From Platanthera guangdongensis (Eukaryota > Streptophyta > Magnoliopsida > Asparagales > Orchidaceae), in assembly GCA_039583875.1 (NCBI GenBank), contig CM077164.1:71083628-71147627 (forward strand): DNA of 64,000 nt. The letters are read 5' to 3'. The position numbers and the translations under genes were made by a program. The notes under the pieces were generated by a model that searched no databases, was not told where the DNA came from, and saw only the letters and a program-made list of their open reading frames with translations. Shown in pieces: positions 32,401 to 44,741 of the stretch. The first letter of the stretch is position 1. Every line of letters starts with the position of its first letter.

Positions 32401-35400
32401 AAAAGAGCTGTCCAGCTGTTAATCAAAAATGGCATCTGGACAGTGGATGCTCCAAGCACATGACTGGCAGCAAGGACAACTTAATTAACTACAAGTCCAA
32501 GCTGAGAGCAAAGGTGATCTTTGGTGATTCAAAGTGTGGCTAGTCTGAAGGATTTGGGGAAGTAAAGATTGGAGCAGTCACTTTCAAAAAGGTGACATAT
32601 GTAAGAGAACTCTAAGCATAACCTCATCTCTATAAGTCAATTATGTGATGAAGGTTATCAGGTACACTTTAACTCAACATCTTGTATAATTTCTAATAAA
32701 GAAAAACAAACTGTTTTAATTGAAAATAGACAAGGTAACATATACATAGTAGATTTTCATTCTGCATCTTCAGATATCTGTCTACTTAATATTGTTTGTA
32801 GTCAAAATGATCTTTGACATAAAAGGCTAGGACATGTTAATTTGAAAAACATTGCTAGGCTATCTAAAGACAGCCTTGTGAGAGGCTTGCCTTGTGGTCC
32901 CTACAAGAAGGAAGGTCTCTGCATGGCTTGTCAATTAGGCAAGCAAACTAAATCTAGTTTCAAATCAGTTAATAAGAGTGATTCACCTAGGATTTTGTAC
33001 TTGCTACACATGGACCTTTTTGGACCTATTGTTGTACAAATCCTAGGAGGGAAATCATATACTCTAGTTATTGTAGATGACTTCTCAAGATTCACTTGGG
33101 TGTTCTTTATGAGATCTAAGTCAGTACATTCAAAGTTCTTATAGATTTTCTCAGGACCATACAGATTGAGTACTCTGCTCATGTTGTATTGATCAGAAGT
33201 GATCATGGTACATAGTTTGAGTATCTTCTTATGCATGAGTTATGCGAGAAGGAAGGCATCAGGCACTGCTTCTCAGCTCCTAAAACTGCTCAACAAAATG
33301 GGGTAGCTGAAAAGAACAATAGAACCTTAATTGAAGCTGCATACACATTACTTGCAGATGCTTACATGCCCCTATCCTTTTGGGCAGAGGCTGTAAGCAC
33401 AACAAACTATGTACTAAACAGAAGTTTAATACATAAACTTAAGAATAAGACTCCCTATGAATTACTTAAAGTGAAGAAACTTAAAATCACCTATTTTAAA
33501 GTATTTGGCTGCATATGTTATATACATAATAATAACAAGAAATATATTATAAAGTTTGAAGCTAATGCTGAAGAGGGATTTTTTCTAGAATATTCCCAAG
33601 TAAGCAAAGCTTATAGAGTATTTAACAAATCTTCTTTAGAAATTGAAGAATCAATTCATGTTACTTTTGATGAGGCTAACATGTTTTACAAGAAGAAAGA
33701 AATTTTTACCAATAGCACAATGCAGGTACCTCACTTGTGTGAGAAATTGGGTGAATTAAACCTTCCACAAGAGGTTATATCACCCTCTCCTCCACAGGTT
33801 GATGAAGATAGTGAAGAAGAAAGCATATAAGAGGCTGAACTTCATTCAACAACAGACTTTATTCCATAAGAGGAATTAACTCCAAATATTATTGCTGAAC
33901 CAACTCCACCCACTGATCTTGTCACACTAAGGGATCACCCCAGGTCTCAAGTGATTGGAGACATGTTAGTAGGTGTACAGACAAGGCATCAACTCAACCA
34001 AGATGTGATGCATGTCTGTTTCCTCTCTCAAGTTGAGCCCCAATCCATAAAAGATGTTGAGCAAGATCCTCACTGGATCATTGCAATGCAAGAGGAACTC
34101 AACCAATTTGAGAGATGTAGAGTTTGAGATTTAGTTCCAAGACCCAAAGACTACCCAGTCATTGGAACTAAATGGGTCTATAGAAACAAACTTGATGTCC
34201 ATGGTGTAATTGTGAGGAACAAGGCTAGGCTTGTTGCTCAAGGTTATAGACAAGAAGAAGGAATAGACTATGACCAAACATTTGCACCAGGTGCATGGTT
34301 AGAAGCAATTAGAATATTTCTTGCATATTCTGCCTACAAAAAGTTCAAAGTCTATCAGATGGATGTCAAGAGTGCCTTTCTGAATGCAGTACTTAAAGAA
34401 GAGGTTTATGTTGAACAACCTCCAGGTTTTATCTCCCTAACCCATCTTTCATATGTCTTTAGATTGCATAAAGCTCTTTATGGTTTAAAGCAAGCTCCAA
34501 GAGCTTGGTATGAGACCTTAGCTAGTTTTTTGATAGAGCATAAATTCACTAGAGGCATTGTAGATAAAACATTATTCACTAGGCGCCATAAGGATCAAAC
34601 TTTGCTAGTACAAATTTATTTAGATGATATTATATTTGGGTCTACTGATTCCAAACTATGTAAGAGGTTTTCTGACCTCATGCATTCTAAGTTTGAAATT
34701 AGTAGAATGGGAGAGCTCTCCTACTTCCTTGGTCTCCAAGTGAAGTAGCTACCTGATCTCAGGCTAAGTATGCTAAAGAGCTTATTAAAAGATTTGGGAT
34801 GGCTGATGGCTCAGCAAAGAAAACACTCATGACCACTAATGTTGTAATAGATTCTGATGTACATGGGAAACCTGTTGATCAGAAATTATATAAGGGAATT
34901 GTTGGGTCCCTACTATACCTTACAACAAGTAGACCTGACATAATGTTTGTCACATGTCTTTGTGCTAGGTTCCAAGTGAACCCTAAAGAATCTCATCTAG
35001 TTTTTCTAAAAAGAATTTTGAGATATATAAAAAGTTGTCCTAGTGTAGGACTCTGGTATCCTACTGAGTCAGAATTTGAGTTAACTGGATACTCAGATGC
35101 CGACTTTGCTGGATGCAGGGTAGACAGAAAAAGTACCTCAGGAACATGTCAGTTCCTTGGTATGAGATTAGTGTCTTGGTTCTGCAAGAAACAGTCATCT
35201 GTGTCTACATCAACTGCTGAAGCAGAATATATTGTAGCTGGCAGTTACTGTTCCCAGATGCTGTGGATACAAAAGCAACTCCTGGACTATGAGTTCAACT
35301 TAAATAATTCAACTCTCTTATGTGATAACACAAGTGCTATATCCATAACACAAAATCCAGTCCATCACAGTAGGACTAAGCATATAGACATTAGGCATCA

Positions 35401-35557
35401 TTTCATTAGAGAGTGTGTAGACAAAAACAAAATTAAACTTGTCTATATCTACAATGATTTACAAAGAGCAGATATTTTCACCAAACCCTTGGATGAAAGA
35501 AATCACTTGCTCTTTATAAATCAGCTTGGAATGATAAATGGAGAAGCTTTAATTTAA
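32401..35557 (+). pseudogene. pol: E2 pol, decayed
   Basis: Recognisable in order: protease (LDSGCSKHMTG near 32440), gag-pre-integrase and integrase (32842-33144, [19 protein letters not shown]), integrase catalytic end (33231-33830, QQNGVAEKNNRT), RT (34212-34748, [25 protein letters not shown], with YLDD in place of YVDD) and RNase H (34799-35557, SRTKHIDIRHHFI, DIFTKPL). Several frameshifts and stops separate the blocks, so it cannot supply a full polyprotein. Confidence 0.92.
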
Positions 35558-35565
35558 TTTCTGTC

Positions 35566-35850
35566 TACGCTCGACGAATTTTTCAAAGTTCCTCGAACGG
35601 AGAACGACAAACAGAAGAAAAGTTCTAGAGATATTCGTCGAACGGAGATCGACAAACTCTCTGTGAGTGAAGTTATTTTCGTCGAACGGAGCTCGATGAA
35701 TCTACTTCAGAAAAATTTCGTCGAATAGAGCTCGACAAAATGTTTTCAAATCTTCAGACTAAGCTCGACAAATTATTTAACTACAAAATATTTCGTCGAC
35801 CTCAGATCGAAGAATTCTTTTATTTTTCGTGGAACGGAGTTTGTCGATTC
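35566..35850. repeat. TCGTCGA/CTCGACGA array between E2 pol and third ORF
   Basis: Around ten copies of TTCGTCGAACGGAG and CTCGACAAA-type half-sites, the E2 LTR motif, occupying the pol-third ORF gap just as E1 does with its own motif. Several copies are eroded (CTCGACAAA). Confidence 0.85.
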
Positions 35851-35924
35851 ATATTCTGAAAAATCTTATATCTAGGTTTTTCTTCGACCTCCGTCCTGCG
35901 CTTTCAATTACATAGCACTTGATC

Positions 35925-35943
35925 TCTGTTTCTCTCTTGCAGG
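35925..35943 (+). promoter_or_regulatory. Candidate 3' splice site before E2 third ORF
   Basis: tctctgtttctctcttgcag followed by G, ending 8 bp before the ATG at 35950. It is a long pyrimidine tract with a canonical CAG and would suit a spliced subgenomic mRNA for the third ORF. Confidence 0.5.
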
Positions 35944-35949
35944 TGTGCT

Positions 35950-37358
35950 ATGGCGATTCCAACAGGCAGTCTTGCAGCAATGAAATTTGATACCGGATTT
36001 GATGTGGATTTTGAGTCTTTCCAACACTCAGATCCTATCTTCCTGAATATTCTGAAACTGCTTGAAGATCAACAGTTGAAAATTTTGATGACCACCAGAA
36101 TCAAGCTCGTTGGTGCAGAAATCAGGGAATGAGTCTATACTTCCTCCACAACTGATGAGAACACCATGACTGGCACAATATCTGGTAATGATGTTTCTCT
36201 TACCACCGCCGTCCTGACCGAAATTTTTGGATTAGCTAATGGTATAGAATAATTGGAAATTGATAATGAGGAATTTGATGAGATGCTAAACAAGATGAGT
36301 TATTCTGGAGCAACCCAAAATAAGCTGCTAAAGAAACATCTGTCTGCTGAGTATAAATTCCTCGCAGATGTTGTGGGCAAGGTGTTGCTGGGTAAGCACA
36401 CAACCCATGACTACATGACCAGACATCAATTCCTGGTGATGTGTGCAGTGGTGAATAAGAAGCCAGTGAATTGGGCTCAGATTATGTTTGAACTGATTAA
36501 GAAAAAGAACACCAAAAAGGAGGTTTGCTTTGGAAGGATTCTGGGAATCTTCCTCCAGGAAAAGGCTGTTGAATCCCTGGTCACCTCGACCATATTGATA
36601 AATGCCTCCAAGAGACTCACCTGTGCCCTCTTTGGTAGGTGGTAGAGGACAATCACCAAGTCATCCAAGGCTTCTTCCTCCTCCAGGCCTTCTGAGAGTA
36701 CCAGGGCTGATCCAGCCACTTCCCACACTGCTGAAGATATCCCTCCTCCACCTCCATCACCTTCAGCCATCCAAACTCATCCTCAGATGGTACACCAACT
36801 CCCCTCACCTCCAGTTCACACCACAGTCCGTACTTCCACACCTCCATCATCCCCAATACATACATCCCCAACTCATATTCACTTTCATACCTCACCTTCC
36901 TCTCAACCTGGTACACCAATTCCATCACTACATGGTACACCAATTCCATCACCACATTCATCCCCTCTTCCACCTCATTTGGCTGACATTCCCCTCTCCA
37001 ATCTGTCCTCCCTAGCATCATTCAATCTGCTCTCATCCCCCCTTCATACCCCTTCTTCTCCAGATAAACCAATGCAAGATTCTCTCCCTCCTCCACCATC
37101 ATCTTTCATCCCTCCTTCAGTCTCCACTGAGACACCTCCAGCATACCTGCCACTGGAACCCTCTATCATTCCACCCCTTATAGCACTTCTCACTCCCCTC
37201 CTCAAAACACTTATAGCAGAGGCTATTTCACCTCTTGCCTCCTCCATCTCTTCTCTTGCTGATAAAATCTCTGCTCTTTCTGCTCCACCTTCTTCAGTCA
37301 GGGGCCTGGCTCCAGTTGCCACTGAAACCAGGCAGGGGGGATACTCTATGAAGAAGTA

Positions 37359-37359
<1 letters not shown>
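35950..37359 (+). pseudogene. E2 third ORF, N-terminal part (env-position), broken by stops
   Basis: ATG 35950 and one continuous frame to 37359, with stops at 36130, 36250 and 36643. The N-terminal 220 residues match the E1 third ORF (LADVVGKVLLGK, FGRILGIFLQEK). This is followed by a long Pro/Ser/Thr-rich segment (36650-37330). A CAG/AAG repeat tract (37358-37420) follows. No signal peptide or transmembrane segment seen. Function unknown. Confidence 0.75.
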
Positions 37360-37389
<30 letters not shown>

Positions 37390-37475
37390 AAGCAGATGCA
37401 GCAGCAGAAGAAGCAGCAGTAGATGCAGATGCTGATGATGATTTATTTGATTTCATTAATTTTATTGAAACTGAT

Positions 37476-38831
37476 ATGGATGTGGATGAGACAGTCTCAG
37501 AGAAAATAAAAACTGCTGGTAATTATATTATAAATCCCACAGTTGATCTTTTGAATTTGTTGAGCATTTTTGATACAGTTCATTTGAACTTTCTGCCAGA
37601 AGACAGCACAAAGCCATCCACGGCTATAGTCCCCTATACCTCCCCAATAAGCGCCAAGGTTGCCCGGCAACTAAAGGCTAGTTTTGCTATTACAGAGGCT
37701 CCATCCATTCCATCTCCACCAAAATCTGATTCCCTCACTGTTGCATCCCCTCCCAGAGAAATTTATCCTCCAACTTTTGTTATGAATGACTCTCCAACGC
37801 CTGATCTTGATGAATTGATCATGGCTGATATAGAAGAAGAGAATAAATCAGACGCTGAAAGCACTGATGTGTACAGTTCTCCTGCCCCAGCTCCAGCTCC
37901 TCCTCCAGCTCCTTCCCAGGCAGAAAAACCCTTGATATCTGCAGAGGCTCTGAAAGAAATTAATGCACTATATGATGCTTCTCAAGACTCTTCTGATGAT
38001 GAGGATGATGAAAAAGATTCTGATGATGAGCCTAAGAAGAAAGTCTCCAAGAAGAGGAAAGCCCCTCCACCTCCTGTTCCAAAATCCAATCCAACAAATG
38101 ATATTCCCCATTATATACTTCAGAAAATCACACCATATAAGGGCATGCCAGCATGGATGTGGCTGTCTAAGAACCACCAGAAAGAGAGAAAGAAAAGTAG
38201 GAAATACTCACCACCTCCTCAGAGATTCAGAAAAGACCCTCCTCCTCCTCCACCACCTGCTGCTGGTGCTTCAGGTTCTTCATCTCGGAGGACTATCCAA
38301 TACCAAACATATCAGAGACATCAGGGTAGGTCCTCCTCCTCTTCTGGAAACAGCCAGCACAGGCATTATTATTCAGGTAAGCAGCATCAACAACAACATC
38401 AACATCAACAGCAACAAATTACTGAACATCAGAGAGCTGAAAGCCCAAAGAGACCTGCCTCCCCTCCTGTACCTTTTGAGGACCCAGAAACATCTACAAC
38501 TGTAAGGATGGCTAGGTTCCAGGAATTGGTTGGCCTATCTATGATCAACAAGGCAAAAGCTGAAGGAAAAGATCTCTCTCAATACTCAACCATGTCCAAA
38601 TACAGGAAGGAGGAACTCAACAGGTTTGTCAAAGCTAACAAATTCTTTAATGTTGATGATTATATGAAATTGCATCCAGAAGCTGTGGTGCCAAGAGCTA
38701 CTTCCCTTAATATCATTGGAGCATCTGATATGACAATGACAAAAACTCAAGCAGCAAATCCTAACAGGGAAATCAAGTTTACCCAGCCTAGTGATAAAGC
38801 TAAAGAGGCTAAGCCAAAGGAGCCCAAATAG
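37476..38831 (+). CDS. E2 third ORF, C-terminal part
   Basis: 451 open residues in a different frame from 35950-37359, offset across the CAG/AAG tract. It is probably the C-terminal part of one protein. It has an acidic stretch (DSSDDEDDEKDSDDEP), a basic nuclear-localisation-like cluster (KKKVSKKRKAPPPP), and poly-Pro and His/Gln-rich runs. The helical C-terminus contains LSQYSTMSKYRKEELNRF. It survives intact while the rest of E2 decayed. No similarity to a known enzyme recognised. Confidence 0.65.
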   Translation: MDVDETVSEKIKTAGNYIINPTVDLLNLLSIFDTVHLNFLPEDSTKPSTAIVPYTSPISAKVARQLKASFAITEAPSIPSPPKSDSLTVASPPREIYPPTFVMNDSPTPDLDELIMADIEEENKSDAESTDVYSSPAPAPAPPPAPSQAEKPLISAEALKEINALYDASQDSSDDEDDEKDSDDEPKKKVSKKRKAPPPPVPKSNPTNDIPHYILQKITPYKGMPAWMWLSKNHQKERKKSRKYSPPPQRFRKDPPPPPPPAAGASGSSSRRTIQYQTYQRHQGRSSSSSGNSQHRHYYSGKQHQQQHQHQQQQITEHQRAESPKRPASPPVPFEDPETSTTVRMARFQELVGLSMINKAKAEGKDLSQYSTMSKYRKEELNRFVKANKFFNVDDYMKLHPEAVVPRATSLNIIGASDMTMTKTQAANPNREIKFTQPSDKAKEAKPKEPK

Positions 38832-39000
38832 AAGAAATAAATTCTGAACTGTTTTAGTCTCTCTGTTGTTTTAAAACTATCTGTTTATTTTTTGATACAA
38901 AGCTTACTATACATATATATCTGCTGCATATTTTGAAGTTTCTGCCAGATATATGCTTTCTTACTTTGTAAATTTTTTGTCTGTATTTAGTGACCTCACC

Positions 39001-39015
39001 CAAATAGGGAGAGAT
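39001..39015 (+). promoter_or_regulatory. E2 polypurine tract
   Basis: caaatagggagagat immediately before the right LTR, nearly the same as the E1 PPT. Confidence 0.85.
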
Positions 39016-40768
39016 TGTTGGATCCCTAGTTGGATTTGGGCTAGGTTCACTAAATTAGGATGTTTGACCCAACATGTATAGCTAGGGTCATGTTTGTGTC
39101 CTAGAGTTTAGGCCATGTTCTTAGAGTCAACACTGTATGGATCAGCCATCACCAGACTACAGAAGACTCAAGACTTAGAGAAATTTCAAAGACTCAGGAA
39201 ATGAGTTCGACGTTCGTCGAACTCATCTCAACAAACTCAGAGACAATTCTCTGAGCTCAGCTCGACGAACTCAGTTCTCAGGTCGACGATTTCTGGATAC
39301 TATACTTCAACATTCCAAGTCCAGAATTCCTTTCTCTGAACTCCAGTCGACGAAGTTAGAATATCAGCTCGACAAGTTTAGTTCTCAGGTAGACGATTTC
39401 TGAATGTTCTACCTCAACATTCTAAGTCCAGAAATATCTTAACATTCTAAGTCCAGAAACACTTCACTGAACTCTAGTTGACGAATTCATGTTCTCAGCT
39501 CGACGAACTTAGACCACAGTTTTGACAAGTTTTATCAAGTAGCAGTCAGCAGTTCTCAGGTCGACGATCTTGGATCTCAGCTCGACGAACAAAAATTATC
39601 TGGTCGACGAACATGACTTCTCAGCTCGACGAACTCTGGACCCAGGTTGACGAATTCTGTTCTTTGCTCGAGGATTGCTGTGCAGATCCAGACTTGGATA
39701 TTTCCCTCCTTCTGTCCTTAGTTTATTGCAATAATTCCTGAATAATCAATGCTTAATATTCTCTGAATATTACCGTTAGAAGCAGCATTGATTATGACCT
39801 TCATCAGGATTATTACTTATTGTTTTTCAATGGGACAGTTGGGGAAATCAATCAATGCAGACATTCTTAAGGCCGTCAACAATCAATGCTGGAAGGAATT
39901 CAAAAATTCAGAAGAAAGATTTCACAGAAAATATAAAAGGATTTTTTTCTTCTTCCTTCCCGTGAGATATACAAAGATCTAGTGAACAAAAAAAAAGAAT
40001 AAGCCCTAGACCATACCAGAGAAACAACAACAAGCTGAAGAAGAAAAAGAACATCGATTAAAATCAAGAGTCTTCTTCATTCTTCATCCCAGGATTCTTC
40101 AAGGACAATAACTTATTATCAGTCAAGAAATTCCTGGATCATTGCTGGTCAGAGCTAAAGAAAGAAGACTTACTCACCCTGAAGCAAAGCTCCATTCTTC
40201 CTGAGCAACTCAATAATTCAGGGGGAGCTTTATTAACATCAAAGATCCACTAAGTCTTCTCAGTTGTATTTGAGATAAAGAAGACACCATCACTCTCTCA
40301 CCCCCACTGTAAAAATGGTTCTTTAACTCCCTTCAAAAGTTATTCCTGTTTGCAAGTCACCGGACCAAAATACTTGGGGTTGGTTTTTGAGCATCTGATC
40401 AAAAGCTCATTGGTGGCAGTCACCTGATCAAAACCTGCTAGTGGATTCCTACCAGGGTGGTAGAAGAGTGGATGTACCCAGGTTGGAGAACCACTATAAA
40501 ATTCTTGTGTTGTCTGGTTGCCATCTTTTTCTTTTGTTTTTGCTGTTCCTGTGCTAGTTAGGTTGATGTGTTTGTGATTAGTTAGTTTAATAATTGTTGT
40601 GCCTGTGGTAGATTAGGTTATCTTAGTTTGCACTTTTACTTACAGTAAATATTGGTATCAAATAGCTGCTATACTCTGAAGTTTTAATTAACAGCAAAAA
40701 ACTTTAAAGTTTTAAAGATACTCTATTCACCCCCCTCTAGAGTATATCCGATCTAACCCTCACTTTCA
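39016..40768 (+). repeat. E2 right LTR
   Basis: TGTTGGATCCC to CCTCACTTTCA, colinear with 28433-30202. It is followed by the CAATT duplication. The array is at 39203-39676 and TATA at 39932-39939. Confidence 0.93.
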
Positions 40769-40773
40769 CAATT

Positions 40774-40986
40774 TTTAGCTAATTTAATATTAAAATAATA
40801 TAAATCATGAATTCGCACATAGTTTTTTATTTGCTCTTAATTAACTCTTTCAATATGCAGTGCAGGTTGAAGTTAAGCCCCTCACGTCTTACATTAGGTG
40901 ATGCACGACATCATGGTTCTATGTATTGTCATCATTAAGTACTATATTATACACACCTAGGATCCACATTATGTATTTGTGATCTA
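40774..40986. other. Flank between E2 and a solo LTR
   Basis: AT-rich; nothing recognised. Confidence 0.4.
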
Positions 40987-42090
40987 TGTTGGAGCATGAG
41001 TTCCATATTTCTTGGTTTGCTAATAACAAATATCGTTTGTATTTGATAATAGTGTGTTTATGGTGTGCAAATATAACAGGTATAACACTCTAATCATTTG
41101 GGATTGGATTCGGGATTGAAAAGAGAAGTTGCGGTGATATCGCCTGGCGATATCCAGTATCGCTACCAGGTGAAAGCTCAAGGAACAGTTACCGCATTAT
41201 CTCCACGCCGTACAGTTACATACGATATCGCCCAGGCGGTAGCTCACGATTGACCACGATTGGATCATCCTGAAGAAACCTCAGAATCATGGGAAGCGTG
41301 GCAGTCGGATATGATATCGCTGGCAAGCGATAGGCAGTATCGCCGACGATAGCTCCAAAGTATAAATATGGCTCATTTTTCTGTGGAGATCACAACTTTC
41401 AAAAATATGAAGTATTCCTTCCCGTGCATCTTGTCCAGAGAGCTCCAGCATCCAAAAAACTCGATCTTGCCAAGAAGGTTCAAGAGCGAAAAAGTGACGA
41501 CTCGTACGTGGCATCTCAAGCAACCTTTGCGAGGATTTGTCGTCATCTTTAGCACTTCATTTAGAGGGAGTTTTTATTCTGAAATTTATTCTTTGTACTT
41601 CTTCATTTCATTGTTATAATTGTTAGAGGAAATCGACGTCTTCTGTGACGTCTAAGTTCTTGCGTGGCTTAGGAGAAAATTGCCGTCTTGTGTGTGTCGT
41701 CTAGGTCTTTATGTGACTTAGGGAGTTTTCATCGCCTTGTGTGCAGCGACTAGATCGTGGTGAGATCTAGGGGGAGGATAATAGCAAGATCTAGGGAGAG
41801 ATATGCTATAGCCGGCCGGTTCTTGGTAGAAGGACCGGTGAAATCTAAAAGAGTTTATATTTTCATAGCATCAATATCTAGCTTTATAGAGATTCATTGT
41901 ATTTTTTTAACACTTATGAAATAAAATATAATCATTTGTATTCTTATGATTTTCTAAGTGTTTATCTTTGGTTACGAAAAATTAGATTAGATTTTTGTAA
42001 ATATTTCACTAAGTAGATTTGATTAATAGCTAAATTTTGTTAACCTTTATTCACACCCCCCCCCCTCTAAAGGCGTCTCACGATCCAACA
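40987..42090 (+). mobile_element. Solo LTR (copia-like)
   Basis: Starts TGTTGGAGCATG and ends GATCCAACA (inverted TGTTGGA/TCCAACA ends), with a poly-C tract near the 3' end. Flanks ATCTA and ATATA match at 4 of 5 bases, a decayed duplication. TATAAATA is at 41361-41368. No internal coding region. Length 1104 bp. Confidence 0.78.
41136..41355. repeat. GATATCGCC palindromes in the solo LTR
   Basis: A 19-bp dyad at 41136-41154 (GATATCGCC, T, GGCGATATC) is followed by further cgatatcgcc, gatatcgc and tatcgccgacgata motifs, ending just before the TATA box at 41361. Confidence 0.8.
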
Positions 42091-42740
42091 ATATATTCAT
42101 GTGTCTGAAAGATTTTCATATGCAGTGAAGATTTTATTTTTAGTTGTTCATTTCGTTTGACTCACTATTGTGTCACATAACATGAGTTGTAATGGGTTAC
42201 TGGTTAGGGATTTGAGTTGCCCAATCTTATACATTTCTATTAATTTCAAATTTTACTCGCATCCATTTCACTTCTCCACTTGCCTGATCACCCCCTTCCC
42301 TTCCCTCTACTTTACTGCCTATATTTACTCTTAAGTTTACCATGTCTACATATTAATCACAGAAACTTTCATCCACCCCCTTGGAAGTGGCCTGCCATTC
42401 TCCCCATATATAATTGTTGGGCTTCCCGTCACCCATGCCATTCCTCCCCCACCTCCGTCCCCTGAGCTCGTCCTCATGAGAGTCTAAATATGAGAGTTCT
42501 ATGTGGACAATGTATGAAATATTTTATGAATGGAATTAAGTTCTATTATTGCGTGTGAGTATTTGCAATCCTCTTCTCATGGCAAATGACCTCTACAATG
42601 AGTGTGATGTAACACCCCAGATATTTGAGATAATAAATAATAATTAAACTGTTTTGGGAGTTAACTTAATTAATACAAATATAAATACTATGAAAGTCAA
42701 AATTTTGAGTATAAACTGTGTTGCTTAATCTTTTTTACTA
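42091..42740. other. No gene; possible gypsy LTR start near 42608
   Basis: TGTAACACCCCAG at 42608 resembles the start of plant gypsy LTRs, but no end or duplication could be found. Otherwise AT-rich with C-rich patches. Confidence 0.3.
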
Positions 42741-42914
42741 AAGGGCAGCCCGGTGCACAAAGCATTCCCGCGCAACAATGGTCTGGGGAAGTGTCCCACC
42801 ACAAGAGTGAAATGCAGGCAATTCTTACCATGCATTTTTGCAAGAGGCTGTTTCCAGGACTCAAACCCGTGACCTCAAGGTCACACAATAACACCTCAAT
42901 CGGTGCGCCAAGGC
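42741..42914 (-). mobile_element. Au-type tRNA-derived SINE
   Basis: Minus strand begins with the tRNA-like head (CCTTGGCGCACCG, then GGTCACGGGTTTG as B box). It runs through CTCTTGCAAAAATGCA and ends GTGCACCGGGCTGCCCTTT. Near-identical flanks CTTAATCTTTTT lie on both sides (from 42724 and from 42914) as target duplication. Confidence 0.85.
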
Positions 42915-43115
42915 TTAATCTTTTTAACAAACCAGTTAAAAATATTCGGTTGCAAAGTAGCTTGTGGGGTTGATGATGTCATCAGTCTCTGAGAATAAAA
43001 GTTTTATGTTACTATGTTTTGTTATCTCTTTAGCTAATATGTTATTACATCAATAAAATGTTAGACTTGACCTTTGGAATTTCTGGCTAACTTATCTGAA
43101 CACACTAAAAATAAT

Positions 43116-43298
43116 AAAAGGTCAGCCTGATGCACAAAGCATCCAGTACAGCGAGGGTCCAAGGAAAGGTCTCACCACAAGTGAGAAATGTAGGCAAACT
43201 TTACTTTACATTTTTGCAAGAGGATACTTCCAGATCCTAAACCTGTGACCCCAAGGTCATACGACAACACCATAATCGGTGCACCAAGGATCCCCTTC
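43116..43298 (-). mobile_element. Au-type SINE with a perfect 17-bp duplication
   Basis: Same family as 42741-42914 with more divergence. Flanked by AACACACTAAAAATAAT at 43099-43115 and 43299-43315, a perfect 17-bp target-site duplication typical of LINE-driven SINE insertion. Confidence 0.88.
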
Positions 43299-43439
43299 AA
43301 CACACTAAAAATAATATTTGAGTATTTCATGTTTTGCCAGATTCTGTGTTGTGTGATATTTGTGTTGATGCAAAAAAAACATGTGTTAACCTTGAATGTG
43401 ATATTTTGATGTAATTTCTCTTCAACAATCTTTAATTAA

Positions 43440-43772
<333 letters not shown>

Positions 43773-43881
43773 ACTATGAGGAGAGAGTAGAGCTTAAACA
43801 CCATCCTAAGGTGTGAGACTAATTCCTAAGAGGGCTTACATAAGCCTATTAAATAAGCTTTTCATTACAAGTTATTTAACA

Positions 43882-44741
43882 CTCCCACAAGATGGAGCAT
43901 ACAAGTTGTAGAAGCTTGGACAAGAACTGAAAATATAGTGGCCGTGGTAAGAATTTGGTAAGAATATCAACAATTTGTTCTGCAGCAAGAACATGTATCA
44001 AGTTCAATTTCCTTAGTTGAATATTTTCCTGAATAATGTGACAATTGACCCAATATGCTTGGTACGTTCATGGAACACGAGATTTTTGGCAATATGAATA
44101 GCAGCTTGACTATCATAGAACAAGGTGGTTGGAGATGAGAGTTTGACACCCAGACCTCCCATAAGGCTTTCTAGCCACGTGAGTTCAGAGATGACAAATG
44201 TCATTGATTGATACTTAGCTTCTGCATATGAGCGTGTGACGACATATTGCTTCTTGCTTCGCCAGGTAACAAGATGTCCACCAAAGCATGTGCAAAAACC
44301 CCTTGTGGAACGACGATAATCCAAGGATCCAACATAACCAGCATCGGAGCAGGCAATGCGAGATAAAACAAGGAGGGCTTATATACGAGCCCTTGCCCAA
44401 GAGCAAACTTCAGGTATCAGATAATGCGCTCAACTCCCTGGAGATGAGAGGTCTGTGAAGTATGCATAAATCGACTGACAACCCCAACAACAAATGATAT
44501 ATCAAGTCCTGCAACTGTCAGATAGATCAACTTTCCCACAAAACTTCGATAGTACTCTAAGTTCGGTAGGACCGTATCAAAATAGGAGGAACAAGCACAG
44601 AGTTTGTGGTTGACATCCATGAGTGCGTCAGCTGGCTTGCAACCTGAGGATCCAACATCATGAAAAAAATCAAGACAATACTTTCTTTGAGATAGGATAA
44701 GTTTACTGGAACGACGAGCTACCTCGATGCCAAGAAAGAAT
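43882..44741 (-). pseudogene. Old copia, RT C-terminus and RNase H (3' portion)
   Basis: Minus strand: RT end (YYRSFVGKLIYLTVAGLDIS, HLQGVERII) at 44417-44620, then RNase H (DYRRSTRGFCTCFGGHLVTW, FYDSQAAIHIAKN, FHERTKHIGS) at 44013-44324. An LTR-adjacent PPT-like cttgtgggag lies near 43890 with an LTR terminus at about 43881. The upstream part of the same gene is at 52204-52651, split by the copia at 44742-52198. Stops and frameshifts present. Confidence 0.88.

Larger units (their letters stand above)
28433..40768 (+). mobile_element. E2: full-length but decayed Sirevirus-like copia
   Basis: LTRs at 28433-30202 and 39016-40768 and PPT caaatagggagagat. The target duplication CAATT is present at 28428-28432 and 40769-40773. 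Gag, pol and a large third ORF region are all recognisable, but gag and pol have several stops and frameshifts. It is older than E1. The LTR length difference is due partly to a poly-C tract (about 20 against 6 C). Confidence 0.93.

Noticed and set aside
36602..37322. Alternative frames overlapping the E2 third ORF
   Set aside because: The continuous frame 1 reading (35950-37359) matches the E1 domain; the others are shadows of Pro-rich DNA.
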